Source: Deltaproteobacteria bacterium
GTDB lineage: Bacteria > SAR324 > XYD2-FULL-50-16
Reading direction: 5' to 3'
Assembly (NCBI GenBank): GCA_018657625.1
Contig: JABHWU010000105.1
Span: forward strand, 1-36,857
Length of the DNA: 36,857 nt
Shown: positions 24,475-33,650 of the stretch, in pieces
How positions within the stretch are numbered: position 1 is the stretch's first letter
Layout of the letters: each line of letters opens with the position of its first letter
Made by a program: the position numbers and the translations under genes
The notes under the pieces: model-generated
The model's database searches: none
The model's input: the letters and a program-made list of their open reading frames with translations, nothing else
Told to the model about the DNA's origin: nothing

Positions 24475-25455
24475 ATGTGGAAATACCTAAGTATTATTAA
24501 CAAAAATCTTGTTGTCGCGATACCCATGATGATGTTTTTTGGGTTTATTTACGGCCTCAACTTTCAGGTGGGGTTTTTAAAAAACCTCATTCTACCATTT
24601 ACCTTTTTTATGGTATTTCCTATGATGGTTACCTTAAAAATCAAAAAAGTCTTTGAAGGCGGTGATACTAAAGCTCAATTACTTACCCAGGGAATCAATT
24701 TTGGAATTATCCCATTTATCGCCTTTGGTCTCGGTAGTTTCTTTTTTGTAGATCGACCGTTTATGGCCTTAGGCTTATTATTGGCCGGGTTGCTGCCAAC
24801 CAGCGGAATGACAATTTCCTGGACTGGGTTTGCCAAGGGTAACGTTGAAGCGGCCATTAAAATGACAGTGATCGGATTAATCATTGGATCCATCGCCACT
24901 CCTTTTTATGTAAAGTTTCTCATGGGTGCCAATCTGGATGTCAATATAATGGCCATCATGAAACAAATTGTCGTGATTGTTCTTCTACCTATGGTTGCTG
25001 GTTTCCTTACCCAACAGTATCTTGTTAAAAAACTGGGTCAAAGCGTTTTTCAAAAAAAATGGGCGCCACGTTTCCCAGGCATGGCAATTATTGGTGTTTT
25101 GGGGATTGTTTTTGTAGCAATCGCCCTAAAAGCAACAGCCATTGCTGACTCACCTCAAATGTTAATGATGATTATAGTACCGCTTTTAATTATTTATGTT
25201 ATTAATTATTTATTAGCTACTATTGTTGGTAAGATTTTTCTACCGGAAAGAGATGCCATTGCATTAGTCTACGGATCTGTGATGCGCAACCTCTCAATAG
25301 CACTTGCTATTTCAATCAACGCCTTTGGCTCTCAGGGATCTAGCGCAGCTTTGGTAATCGCTGTTGCTTACATCATTCAAGTACAATCCGCGGCCTGGTA
25401 TGTGAAATTTACTGATAAACTATTTTTACGAAAAAAAATTCCTGCTACCAATTAG
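24475..25455 (+). CDS. BASS/ACR3-superfamily membrane transporter
   Basis: This 326-residue protein has about ten hydrophobic helices arranged as two inverted halves. PTSGMTISWTGFAKGNVEAA in helix 4 and the second GSVMRNLSIALAISINAFGS in helix 9 are the broken-helix sites typical of the bile acid/sodium symporter and arsenite permease (ACR3) superfamily. ACR3 itself has a cysteine in the fourth helix that I do not see, so arsenite export is not assured. The ATG follows AAAAGGATAAAA. The membrane rhodanese begins 77 bases downstream in the same direction, and the two may be co-transcribed, which hints at sulfur- or oxyanion-related transport. Confidence 0.75.
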   Translation: MWKYLSIINKNLVVAIPMMMFFGFIYGLNFQVGFLKNLILPFTFFMVFPMMVTLKIKKVFEGGDTKAQLLTQGINFGIIPFIAFGLGSFFFVDRPFMALGLLLAGLLPTSGMTISWTGFAKGNVEAAIKMTVIGLIIGSIATPFYVKFLMGANLDVNIMAIMKQIVVIVLLPMVAGFLTQQYLVKKLGQSVFQKKWAPRFPGMAIIGVLGIVFVAIALKATAIADSPQMLMMIIVPLLIIYVINYLLATIVGKIFLPERDAIALVYGSVMRNLSIALAISINAFGSQGSSAALVIAVAYIIQVQSAAWYVKFTDKLFLRKKIPATN

Positions 25456-25532
25456 ATTAATAAAATTTTATAATATAAAAGAACTTCCAATCATAAACTA
25501 AATTTATTTAATAATCTTAACAACATAAAATT

Positions 25533-25991
25533 ATGGATATTTATCAATTGATTCAACAAAACCTCCCTTATATTTTATCATTATTATTAATGCTCTTCAT
25601 GTTTAAAAACCTAATATTAGCTAAGGTCTATAAACTTGAAACAATCTCAACAGAACACGCTTTTCATATTTTTAAGGAAAAAACAATCAATTCCATGTTT
25701 CTGGATGTGAGAACAGATTGGGAATTAAAAAGAGATCCTAAAATTAAAAAATCAAAATTTATCCCCTTATCGGAACTGTCCGGTAGGATTAATGAAATAA
25801 AAAAAGGTGGTGTCGAGAAAAAAATCGTTATTGTATGTCTTAACGGGGGCGGCAGAGCTAAAGCAGCAGGAATTAAATTGAAGAAAGCCGGCTTTTCCGA
25901 TGTAAATGTGATGAAAGGTGGGATTATGAGCTGGCAAAGAGCGGATTATCCTTTATCCATCCCCAAAACCAGAAACACCAGTTTCGGTTGA
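25533..25991 (+). CDS. Membrane-anchored rhodanese-like sulfurtransferase
   Basis: Residues 11-30 form a membrane helix (LPYILSLLLMLFMFKNLIL). A single rhodanese domain follows, about 38-145. FLDVRTDWELKRDPKIKKS holds the CDC25/rhodanese front strand, and VCLNGGGRAKAAG is the active-site loop with the catalytic Cys in C-x-x-G-x-R position. VMKGGIMSWQRADYPL is the usual end. It probably carries sulfane sulfur near the inner membrane; the side of the domain is not certain. It lies behind the transporter gene. TGA is its normal stop, showing that TGA terminates translation in this genome. Two hairpins follow. Confidence 0.9.
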   Translation: MDIYQLIQQNLPYILSLLLMLFMFKNLILAKVYKLETISTEHAFHIFKEKTINSMFLDVRTDWELKRDPKIKKSKFIPLSELSGRINEIKKGGVEKKIVIVCLNGGGRAKAAGIKLKKAGFSDVNVMKGGIMSWQRADYPLSIPKTRNTSFG

Positions 25992-26007
25992 GGGAGTTGT
26001 TAATTTC

Positions 26008-26085
26008 GCGTAGGTCTACGCAAATGTAAATATTTTATCTGTTTGAAAACGCTTACGAACCTGTTAGGCGTGTTTTCAAACAGAT
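26008..26085 (+). terminator. Palindrome and long hairpin after the rhodanese gene
   Basis: GCGTAGGTCTACGC (26008-26021) is a perfect 14-base palindrome. A 14-bp perfect stem follows (ATCTGTTTGAAAAC, 26037-26050, with 26072-26085) and encloses 21 bases. No U-run follows, so it is not a canonical terminator, but its place after the rhodanese stop makes 3'-end formation or mRNA protection plausible. Confidence 0.4.
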
Positions 26086-26123
26086 ATTTCAAGGTACTGG
26101 ATTATAATGATTGCTATATCTAA

Positions 26124-26357
26124 TCACAATCTAAGGCATTTTACTCGGAAAGTTAAATGATGAACAAAACATATCTTTGAGAGGCCATTTCTATTTTTCC
26201 CTTCTTTATTTTTTAATAATGGTATCGGTTTTTGGATATCATTTGATTGATCCATTTCAACAAACTCCTTTTGTGTTTGCTGCCCCTGAGTTGTCACAAA
26301 ATTACCGATAAAAATAGATAAAAATATTAACGCAATAACTATATTTCTTTTTGACAT
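26124..26357 (-). CDS. Small exported protein, unknown
   Basis: From the ATG at 26357 the 77-residue product starts with a good signal sequence (MSKRNIVIALIFLSIFIG, cleavage near TQG). A charged, glutamine-rich middle (QQTQKEFVEMDQSNDIQKP) and a basic tail with one Cys follow. A longer start at 26399 adds 14 residues without a better ribosome site. I recognise no family. It lies alone between convergent or distant genes. It could be a decayed gene: the last residues (KICFVHHLTFRVKCLRL) look less protein-like. Confidence 0.35.
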   Translation of the reverse strand: MSKRNIVIALIFLSIFIGNFVTTQGQQTQKEFVEMDQSNDIQKPIPLLKNKEGKNRNGLSKICFVHHLTFRVKCLRL

Positions 26358-26456
26358 TATTTGGGCGCCACCATCAATAGTATTTCTATTTCTGAACAAA
26401 GCCTCCCCCGTTATAGTTTTATAATATTAAAATGTTACTACCGATAGTCTCTGAAA

Positions 26457-27857
26457 TTATATATTCGCGACAATTTCCGCGACACAGGCCGTCACTTTTT
26501 TAGCATAAGGAATATTAATAAATTCATTCGGGCCATGGATATTGGCATGGGGTCCAAAAGCACCGGTAATAATAAATCTGGCTTTAGGGAATACTTCTTC
26601 CAACATTGTCACAAATCCAATACTACCACCAAGCCCCTGGTATATCGCCGGTTTATTAAAATAGTTTTGAGAAGCAGTATCAATCGCTTTTTTAAACTCC
26701 GGGGCATAAAAAGAAGCATCCCAACCACCTTTAGCGTCTTTGATATCCAACTCAATCTGACACTGATAAGGGGGATTCTCAGTTAAAACCTGAGCAAGGG
26801 TTTGGGCAGCGATGTCTGGATCAAGCGTGGGAGGGAATCGAAATGATAGTTTTAAACCGGAACCTGGACGCATCACATTTCCCGCATCTTTACCATCCGG
26901 AATATTATACTGACCTAAAATAGAAAGGGTGGTTTTCCAGGTATTGTCAATAATCGCATCAACAGTGTTGTCATGGACACCACTTAATCCATCAACCACC
27001 GGAAAACTGCTCATGAGCTGATCACCTATAACATCTACAACCGCTTTAATTTCATCTTTACGATGTTCAGGTAGGGCTACTTGTAGAGCTTCGGGAAGTA
27101 TTTCTCCGCTAACTTCGTTTTCTATTCGGGAAAGTACCTGCCTTAAAATTCGAAATGAGGAAGGGATAATACCACTGGCAGTACCTGAATGACACCCCTC
27201 TTTTAGAACACTGACATTTAAATCGGCAATCATCATCCCTTTCAGAGATGTGGTTAACCAGAGTTGATCATAGTTTCCGGCACCGGAATCCAGGCAAATA
27301 ATTGTATCCGGTTTTCCAAACAAGTCAGGATATGCGTCCAGATAGGGTGGAAAATGCATAGAACCACTTTCTTCCGAAAACTCAATAACGATCTTGATGC
27401 GAGGCAAATCTAAATTTTGTGATCGCATGGATTTAACAATAGCCATTGCCGCAAATATGGAATACCCATCATCAACCGATCCTCGACCATATAATTTTTC
27501 ACCTTCCAACACTGGTTTCCAGGGACCTAGATCTTCACGCCAACCAGTCATTTCCGGTTGTTTATCCAGGTGACCGTACAGCATAACGGTCTTATCAGGA
27601 TTTCCTTCTATGTCAACCACCAGAATCGGTGTTAACCCTTCGAGTTGTTTAACAATAATTTTGTCTTGTTCCCCCAGGTGCGGTTTCAACCACTGAATAA
27701 CCATCTGAAGTGCTTTATCAATGTGACCGGTTAATTCCCAATCCGGATCAAAATTTGGGGACAAACATGGTATCCGAATATATTCCATCAATGTGGGAAT
27801 GATCTCCCGATCCCAAAAATTATTCATAAAATTTTCGTTATTTTTATTTTGAAACAT
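26457..27857 (-). CDS. M20-family metallopeptidase (dipeptidase-like)
   Basis: This 466-residue protein has a complete co-catalytic two-metal site. MLYGHLDKQPEMTGW holds the first His and Asp, YGRGSVDDGYSIFA the bridging Asp, EFSEESGS the Glu pair, CLDSGAG the Asp, and GPHANIHGPNEFI the last His. The lid domain lies between about residues 200 and 340. It belongs to the group that includes carnosine dipeptidase and other M20A/M20F enzymes and probably cleaves small peptides in the cytoplasm. The ATG at 27857 has GGGGAG 7 bases upstream; a longer version from 27911 lacks one. The methyltransferase gene lies upstream on the same strand, 90 bases away. Confidence 0.93.
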   Translation of the reverse strand: MFQNKNNENFMNNFWDREIIPTLMEYIRIPCLSPNFDPDWELTGHIDKALQMVIQWLKPHLGEQDKIIVKQLEGLTPILVVDIEGNPDKTVMLYGHLDKQPEMTGWREDLGPWKPVLEGEKLYGRGSVDDGYSIFAAMAIVKSMRSQNLDLPRIKIVIEFSEESGSMHFPPYLDAYPDLFGKPDTIICLDSGAGNYDQLWLTTSLKGMMIADLNVSVLKEGCHSGTASGIIPSSFRILRQVLSRIENEVSGEILPEALQVALPEHRKDEIKAVVDVIGDQLMSSFPVVDGLSGVHDNTVDAIIDNTWKTTLSILGQYNIPDGKDAGNVMRPGSGLKLSFRFPPTLDPDIAAQTLAQVLTENPPYQCQIELDIKDAKGGWDASFYAPEFKKAIDTASQNYFNKPAIYQGLGGSIGFVTMLEEVFPKARFIITGAFGPHANIHGPNEFINIPYAKKVTACVAEIVANI

Positions 27858-27946
27858 AAAACACTCCCCTACAATTTTAATTATCGATAAACAAGCTATT
27901 GATATTCTCAAATAATAAGTTGTAATAACAAAATCCAGCTTAACTA

Positions 27947-28594
27947 TTAACCATCCATTTTTTTAAGAATAACTTCCCAAAGCTGTTTGGGCGGACCATA
28001 TTTATGTGTTATCATTTCTTCCACATGAACTTTTAACCAGTATGAATTAAAAAAATATTCAATAGATTGTCTATCAAAAAATCGTTTTGACATTCCCCCT
28101 GACATAAAATAGTTAGGTTCTATTTCACTTTCCCCAAAAGCGCCGAAATGAATATCCTTAGTGGAATTTAAACGGACCATTAAAATGCCATTTTTATCAA
28201 GACATCTATGAATATCAGCCAGGACCTGATGAGTCGTGCTCTTATCAAAATAATGGAGTGACAGGCTTGCGGAAATAATTCCGAACTGTTCCCGATTAAA
28301 AGGCAATGGCTTACTAATATCATGCATTATCAATTCGGCATCAGGGGCATTTTCCTTACAAATTTCCAGAGCTTCTTTAGAAAAGTCAACTGCTGTAACC
28401 TCGAATCCCTGTTTATATAAGTATAAACTATCTAACCCACAACCACATCCTAAATCCAGGGCTTGCTTTTTTTTAATATCCAATATGTTTTGTTTCCAGC
28501 GATCCATCCATAAATCCTCTAATAAAACTACACGGCGCTTAGACTTTGGATGAAATCTTTTATTCCATATTTTATGCAGTGGTTGCTTGACCAT
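27947..28594 (-). CDS. SAM-dependent class I methyltransferase
   Basis: This 215-residue protein has the AdoMet-binding motif I, QALDLGCGCGLDSLYLYKQG, near residue 45. FEVTAVDFSKEALEIC is motif II and DAELIMHDIS motif III. FGIISASLSLHYFD and LDKNGILMVRLNS complete the fold. It resembles the Methyltransf_11/25 and TehB-type small-molecule methyltransferases. The substrate cannot be stated. It may share a transcript with the M20 peptidase downstream. Confidence 0.9.
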   Translation of the reverse strand: MVKQPLHKIWNKRFHPKSKRRVVLLEDLWMDRWKQNILDIKKKQALDLGCGCGLDSLYLYKQGFEVTAVDFSKEALEICKENAPDAELIMHDISKPLPFNREQFGIISASLSLHYFDKSTTHQVLADIHRCLDKNGILMVRLNSTKDIHFGAFGESEIEPNYFMSGGMSKRFFDRQSIEYFFNSYWLKVHVEEMITHKYGPPKQLWEVILKKMDG

Positions 28595-28846
28595 TACTGT
28601 TTTTTGTAAATGTTAAGGAGAAAGCAAAGTTCATGATATTGTTAGGCGACCTCACCGATTAAAGCTACCTTTTATTTGTTTCTGATACAACCCCTCTTTG
28701 ACATACAATAATCTAAAAAACCAATATTAGCGATAGATATGCTCTTCTTTTAGCCCCTGGATTGATTATTTGATAAAGTCAATCCTGATTGTCTATTTGT
28801 TAAATCTAACTAAAAAGTTCGCTGGTATTGAAGAAGAACTAACATA

Positions 28847-29083
28847 TCAACAGTATTTCGTACCGATCAGGTTTCGCTCCGCGACATAAGTCATGTGGGT
28901 AGCATCATGAACAACAACATGATACCAGGGTTGATCTTTTGGAGGTTTGGAGCGTGCCATCTTATCATACCATTCTTCTGTACCCTGAAAAAATGGATCA
29001 ACATCAACAATAACTCCCCGATAATCGAACAATACATGTTGAATCAATTGACCGATGGAATATTTGCAAGTGGTTCCATTCAT
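28847..29083 (-). CDS. hspQ: Heat shock protein HspQ (YccV-like)
   Basis: This 78-residue protein follows the family signature throughout: SIGQLIQHVLFDYRGVIVDV at residues 9-28, WYDKMARSKPPKDQPWYHVV in the middle and TYVAERNLI near the end. HspQ binds hemimethylated DNA in vitro and stimulates Lon protease in enterobacteria. This copy lacks the last 15-25 residues of the Escherichia coli protein but keeps the conserved core. No heat-shock promoter could be recognised. The 28595-28846 gap downstream holds no gene I can support. Confidence 0.93.
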   Translation of the reverse strand: MNGTTCKYSIGQLIQHVLFDYRGVIVDVDPFFQGTEEWYDKMARSKPPKDQPWYHVVVHDATHMTYVAERNLIGTKYC

Positions 29084-29288
29084 TTAAGCAACCCCATATT
29101 AAAGTGTAGTACGCCCTCTGGTTGAGTTTGTTTTTATATTATTGTAATAATAGCTGATTTTTTATAAGCGATTTTACTTTATAGGAAGAATACAGAATAT
29201 CCCCTTCTTTGTTTTTGACTTTGAATCGTTAATTTCCTATTATTATCAAAAAATACAAACAAAGAAACTCTAACAGAAGGAAGAAAAT

Positions 29289-29744
29289 ATGAACCCAGAT
29301 AGTAATGTATCTGAATTACTTGAAAAAGTAGCTATATCTAATTTGAATCATCAATTTTCTGATGAAATATTTAATAATACCCTACAACTATTGTCGTTTA
29401 TTGCACTGGCGGATGAGGATCTTTCTAGTGAAGAGTTTAAGATTTTGACAGATCTCAAAGGAAAATTGGGATTTACGGAAGATTCTTTAGATGAACATAG
29501 AGAATCGGATAGAAAACTTGAGATTCTAAAAATGATGGAAAGCATCATTAGTAAGATGAATCAGGGTGGCGCCGGGCAATTTCAATCGACATTTCAACAA
29601 ACAGTTCAAAAATTAAAAAAAATAACAAATACTGACCAAAAAAAGATCATCCTAAAACTGGCGAAGGATATGACACGTGCTGATGGCAAAATTCACCCCA
29701 ATGAAACTAAATTAATTAATATTTTAACGAATTTATGGTCGTGA
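29289..29744 (+). CDS. TerB-like domain protein
   Basis: This 151-residue helical protein has two acidic loops characteristic of the TerB/DjlA-N fold: LLSFIALADEDLSSEEFKIL (residues 33-52) and AKDMTRADGKIHPNETKLIN (about 124-143). Each has the A-D-x-x-x-x-x-E metal-coordinating pattern. A low-complexity charged stretch separates them. The ATG has GAAGGAAG directly upstream. TerB-like proteins accompany tellurite and membrane-stress systems, but no other Ter gene is in the window. It stops at TGA, convergent to the rubrerythrin-VIT1 gene. Confidence 0.75.
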   Translation: MNPDSNVSELLEKVAISNLNHQFSDEIFNNTLQLLSFIALADEDLSSEEFKILTDLKGKLGFTEDSLDEHRESDRKLEILKMMESIISKMNQGGAGQFQSTFQQTVQKLKKITNTDQKKIILKLAKDMTRADGKIHPNETKLINILTNLWS

Positions 29745-29836
29745 CTATTTTCTGTGTCATCTTATTAATAAGAATTCAATTTATTTTAATTGATATAAAA
29801 GCCGCCAAAATCTAATCTTTAACTAAAGTGGAAACC

Positions 29837-31180
29837 CTAAAATGGAATAATACTGCCAATCAGGTAAGATATGGCATAGGCGCAGGCACCGACCACTAAC
29901 ATTTCAAAACCGGATTTGAACCAGTTAACACCGGTAACGAATTTTTTCATGGCACCGCTAAGGAAAAGACCGACAACAGTTACTATAGTCGCAATATAAA
30001 AGATATCCATTGAATCCAGTGATGATTTCAATAAAATCAGATAAGGTAAGACAGGAAAACAGGCCCCAACCACAAATGCAAAGAATATTACAAACGCACT
30101 TTTTAGTCCGCTTTTATGTTCTAGTTCAGTGACTCCCAGTTCATCAATGACCATTTCCCTGGCCCATAAATCTTCGTTTTCTGTGATTTTATCAACCACC
30201 TGTTCTAATAAATTTCCGCTGAAACCTTTGTTTCGATATATTTTACGGACCTCTTCCTTTTCAATTTCAGGAATAAGTTTTATTTCAAGCCGCTCCTGGG
30301 AAATCTCATGATTATAATAGTCATTCTCACTTTTATTACTGATAAATTCCCCCGCAGCCATACTCAGCGCACCTGCGACTGTCGCAGCCAGAAGAGTGAT
30401 CAGAATGATATGAGGGGGTTGACCAGCACCGGCAACACCTGCCAGCAAGGCAAATATGCTGACAACCCCATCATTCATTCCAAATGTGATCTGCCTGATT
30501 ATTTCACCACCTTGTAAATGAAAGTTATCTAAAAAATCATTAGGGTGTTGAATATCTGCTGTCGATTTAACCGGTTCATAGAAAGAAGCGTCATGACCGC
30601 AAATTGGGCAATACGATGCGGGTTGGGTAGATGCTACCTTAAGGTTTCCGCATATCTTACATACATAAATGTTCAACAAATCAATATCTTCGTCTTTTTG
30701 TAAAGCCCTGTGAGCAAGTTTTAGTAATCTTGAATGGATTTTTTCAACCTCCATTGCCCATTTCATAGAAAGCCTGGCCACTGAATTCTGCTGGTTCGAT
30801 GACTCAGATTTTATCAGTTTTCTGAATTCAGGATACATTTTCTTATATTCATATTCTTCACCTGCGATCGATTTTGTAAGATTTTCAAGTGTCGAACCCG
30901 ATTCAAAAGGTGATGAACCCGGTATAAAATCCTCTCTTAGAGCGTTTTGGTGATTATTAATATGAATCCTTTCTGCTTCGGTCAGAGCTTTATACAGCAG
31001 TGATATATTCGGATATCCCTCACTGTCAGCTATTTCAGAGTATTGTTCATACTGTATTGAAGCATTATATTCTCCTGTAATCGCTTCTTTCAGATATTTA
31101 GAAGAAAGTTCATCTGGTTCAACACTCCTCATCAATCCTTTAAGAAGTTCTTGATTTGTTGAATTGTCTGAGTACGTCAT
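29837..31180 (-). CDS. Rubrerythrin - rubredoxin-like - VIT1 (CCC1) iron transporter fusion
   Basis: This 447-residue protein has three parts. Residues 20-165 are a rubrerythrin diiron bundle (EAITGEYNASIQYEQYSE, LTEAERIHINNHQ, IAGEEYEYKKMYPEF, MEVEKIHSRLL). Residues 172-200 are a rubredoxin-like zinc/iron knuckle (VCKICG ... CPICG). Residues 220-447 are a VIT1/CCC1 transporter (GGEIIRQITFGMNDGVVSIF, GALSMAAGEFISNKSENDYY, five hydrophobic helices). It resembles membrane-bound ferritin A (MbfA), a ferritin-like/VIT1 fusion that exports iron, but adds the CxxC knuckle of true rubrerythrins. It likely senses or oxidises Fe(II), or reduces peroxide, and moves iron across the inner membrane. Confidence 0.93.
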   Translation of the reverse strand: MTYSDNSTNQELLKGLMRSVEPDELSSKYLKEAITGEYNASIQYEQYSEIADSEGYPNISLLYKALTEAERIHINNHQNALREDFIPGSSPFESGSTLENLTKSIAGEEYEYKKMYPEFRKLIKSESSNQQNSVARLSMKWAMEVEKIHSRLLKLAHRALQKDEDIDLLNIYVCKICGNLKVASTQPASYCPICGHDASFYEPVKSTADIQHPNDFLDNFHLQGGEIIRQITFGMNDGVVSIFALLAGVAGAGQPPHIILITLLAATVAGALSMAAGEFISNKSENDYYNHEISQERLEIKLIPEIEKEEVRKIYRNKGFSGNLLEQVVDKITENEDLWAREMVIDELGVTELEHKSGLKSAFVIFFAFVVGACFPVLPYLILLKSSLDSMDIFYIATIVTVVGLFLSGAMKKFVTGVNWFKSGFEMLVVGACAYAISYLIGSIIPF

Positions 31181-31294
31181 AACCGAATTATCTCCTAAAA
31201 TTATCTATTATCGTTTTTCTTTTCTAGTGGTAGGGGTCGCATTGTAAAAAACTAACGGCAAAAAAGCAAGAGTGGCCTAAATTTATAACGTATT

Positions 31295-31350
31295 ACCCCT
31301 ATCAATATGCTGAACGAAATCGAAGTATATTATCTATTTTACCCTTCGAC
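31295..31350. repeat. Fragment related to MITE-like copy 1
   Basis: ACCCCTATCAATATGCTGA and ATTTTACCCTTCGAC (31336-31350) match, with small changes, two segments of the element at 12264-12450 in the same order. The intact inverted ends are not visible. The rest of the 31181-31521 gap shows no gene; ORFs there are antisense to the neighbouring gene. Confidence 0.5.
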
Positions 31351-31521
31351 AACAGCCGCTTTATCCAACAAGGTTTAACGTAATTGCTATGCGCTATCGT
31401 TCACAAAATTATATTTGGAATGAATCAAGGTCAGAAAACCGCTTATTGTCAGAAGTGTTCATTAAATAGAAAAAGCTGGGGTGTAAGGCCGTTTATGGAT
31501 GACCGGACACCTTGTTTATCT

Positions 31522-32457
31522 TTAAATCGTCGAAAGAGTATTTGCTTTGTGATCAAAATAGATCAATTTGTTTGGATCATTTTTATACTGATACAAGGTA
31601 TTCATTTTTACAGTTGGGCTTTCCAATTGATTAAGAGGTACAATAAAAAGATATTTTGGTTGATAGGCCCAACCACCTAGCCCGATAACCACGAAAACAG
31701 AGATACTATTACTTTTCTGATAAAGGTGAAAGCTTTCGAATTGTCTTTCATCAGACCATTTTATACCCTCAATATCATCATCGTATTTATTATACCATTT
31801 GTTTTCCACTGCTAATTGATAAGCATATTGTCCAACATCAAATTCAAATTTTAAGTTCGGTCGAATATTGGATTTTGAATATATTGTCCTTGAATTTTCA
31901 TCTCCAAGCCATTCAATAAAACGAAAATATTTATTTGAATTAAACTTATTCAGTATAAATTTATCAAATTCAATACTCTCTTCAACGGAAGTTGCATTAA
32001 ATGGTTGATCATTTTTTTTGTTTATTCGGTACTTTGCCTCTACTCTAAGTGACTGACTTACTGAATGTGCGTTTTTGTTCTCTTTCATCCTGGATAGGAC
32101 CAAAAAGGATATCAAAAAAACTGAACCCAGGATCAATTTAACAATTGTATCTAATTCAATTGAGTAGTTTTGAAATATAAGTTTTTTTGGGGACAATAAG
32201 GTAAAATTTACATATCTGGTTTTTCCCATATAAATAATTTTAGCCCAATCAACTTTTTTACCATAACACATAATAATATTGCCAGGCTTAATTGATCCGA
32301 TTACCTCTCCTTTAAAAGCATTAGATTTGGTCCTGATATCTACCTGATCCTGGTTGTTGTTCTCCATGATATTGATTGGAAAGAATAATACCATCAATAA
32401 GGACAACAGAGATATTATTGCCAGTAATGCTGTTGAAAGGCGAATCGAGCTACTCAT
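31522..32457 (-). CDS. Membrane protein with SH3b and PD-(D/E)XK-like domains
   Basis: This 311-residue protein has a helix at 8-30, then an SH3b-like beta domain at about 38-90 (GEVIGSIKPGNIIMCYGKK, DWAKIIYMGKTRYVNF). A second helix follows at 103-123 and then a soluble C-terminal domain. In the latter, FEFDVGQYAYQLAVENKWY (D207, E218, K220) has the D...ExK layout of a PD-(D/E)XK nuclease core. A WSDERQFESF helix and a hydrophobic strand SVFVVIGLGG follow. I do not recognise a named family. The nuclease assignment is inferred from the motif alone and could be a non-catalytic relative. The SH3b part and helices put it in the membrane. No neighbour explains it. Confidence 0.55.
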   Translation of the reverse strand: MSSSIRLSTALLAIISLLSLLMVLFFPINIMENNNQDQVDIRTKSNAFKGEVIGSIKPGNIIMCYGKKVDWAKIIYMGKTRYVNFTLLSPKKLIFQNYSIELDTIVKLILGSVFLISFLVLSRMKENKNAHSVSQSLRVEAKYRINKKNDQPFNATSVEESIEFDKFILNKFNSNKYFRFIEWLGDENSRTIYSKSNIRPNLKFEFDVGQYAYQLAVENKWYNKYDDDIEGIKWSDERQFESFHLYQKSNSISVFVVIGLGGWAYQPKYLFIVPLNQLESPTVKMNTLYQYKNDPNKLIYFDHKANTLSTI

Positions 32458-32532
32458 AATTATTACTATGTTAAATGATATCTATATTTCCCAAACGTTA
32501 TCAGCCGAAAAAGCTATTCCTTTATCCAAAAG

Positions 32533-32945
32533 AATACTATAGCACTTTGAACACTCAGTCATTCTGAGGGAATCGAAGAATCTCTTGCTAATATTTAGAA
32601 AGTCCCTTCACTAACCAGACTGTGTCACAATAGAGAAACAACGATTTATCTCGAAGCTTGTCATTTCAAACACTGAATTGCAATACTCTGGCCAGAATAA
32701 GGAATCTTTTTTTATCTCAACTAATAAGATTTCTCCTCGCCAGCTCGTCGAAATGACAAACGCAAGGTCATTGCAAACATATCACAGATTTATCTGTGTA
32801 AAACTCGAGACAACAGAGAGGTATACCATTTCGTCTGGTAAACGTAATTGCGACACGCCTTTAACGTTCATGATGACTAAAACAGAAGAAATTCTGCATT
32901 GATAATAATATAAAGTTCAATGCGATTGAAAATGGCTATAGTATT
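32533..32945. repeat. MITE-like repeat, 413 bp, with inverted ends (copy 2)
   Basis: The left end (32533-32552) reads AATACTATAGCACTTTGAAC. The right end (32915-32945), read on the other strand, begins AATACTATAGCCATTTTCAA and ends TTGAAC, so the left arm has lost about 11 inner bases. The interior has REP-like segments: GTCATTCTGAGGGAATCGAA on the left and an inverted GAAATGAC-type arm at 32730-32760. It fills most of the 615-base gap. ORFs inside it do not look real. Confidence 0.6.
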
Positions 32946-33072
32946 AAAAAATATATTTTGGCAAGATATAGATCAAGTAAAAACGGGGAATTACCAATTT
33001 GAATAATAGGAATATATCGATCTCAGGAAGAGAAAAAGCCTCATTTTTAATTAAAAGCTGAAAAGAATGATT

Positions 33073-33219
33073 TTATTTCCAATCCATTGCTATCAATATT
33101 GGGAGGGATAAATAAAATAACGTTCTTGGAATCGTGCTCACTGAAATATCAAATACTAATGAATGTACCGAAATAAGCATGATAGTAGAAATTGTATAGC
33201 TGATTAATAATGTTTTCAT
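33073..33219 (-). CDS. Small membrane protein, unknown
   Basis: From the ATG at 33219 the product is 48 residues (MKTLLISYTISTIMLISVHS at the start, LFYLSLPILIAMDWK at the end) with two hydrophobic helices. A good AGGAAA ribosome site lies six bases upstream, which is the main reason to list it. I recognise no family; chance is possible in such AT-rich DNA. Confidence 0.35.
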   Translation of the reverse strand: MKTLLISYTISTIMLISVHSLVFDISVSTIPRTLFYLSLPILIAMDWK

Positions 33220-33557
33220 TGAATTTCCTGTTTTTCGTGTATTAATTAAAGTAATTAGTAAAAGTTCAAACATATAACAAAATGATATAAAACAAAGTTC
33301 AGGTTATTTATTTACATAGCAGTTCTCTTGATGATGTTTGGTAAAAAATATTACTATTCAATATTTGTAAATACGTGTTTAACATTTTCCATTTTGTATG
33401 CTATCGTTAATAAGCATATATTTCAGATGTATAAATATCTGCCATGATTACAAAACTGACATTAATAACAAAATATTACCTGTGCTTTTGTCACTTTTCG
33501 TAGAAAATGAAAGCGGTATACTTTAATGTTTTAAAAGAAGGCATCCGAAGAAAATTA

Positions 33558-33588
33558 AAAGAAAGGTTGTCATTTAAAACCTTTCTTT
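33558..33588. terminator. Perfect 11-bp hairpin, bidirectional terminator-like
   Basis: AAAGAAAGGTT (33558-33568) pairs exactly with 33578-33588 across a nine-base loop. The T-rich right arm could act as a terminator in either direction. The 33220-33676 gap holds no other gene-like signal apart from the palindrome at 33651. Confidence 0.4.
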
Positions 33589-33650
33589 ATACATCATATT
33601 GATAATTGATGGATCAAACTGATTAAATTATGGCGATAGTTATACAAAGG

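Noticed and set aside
28696..28725. TTGACA with CAATAT promoter-like pair
   Set aside because: No plus-strand gene starts within 500 bases, and AT-rich DNA gives frequent matches.
31384..31680. Plus-strand 98-residue ORF
   Set aside because: It overlaps the 31522-32457 gene antisense and has no ribosome site or family motif.
33507..33602. 31-codon ORF starting MKAVYFNVLKEG
   Set aside because: It covers the perfect hairpin at 33558-33588 and has no supporting ribosome site.
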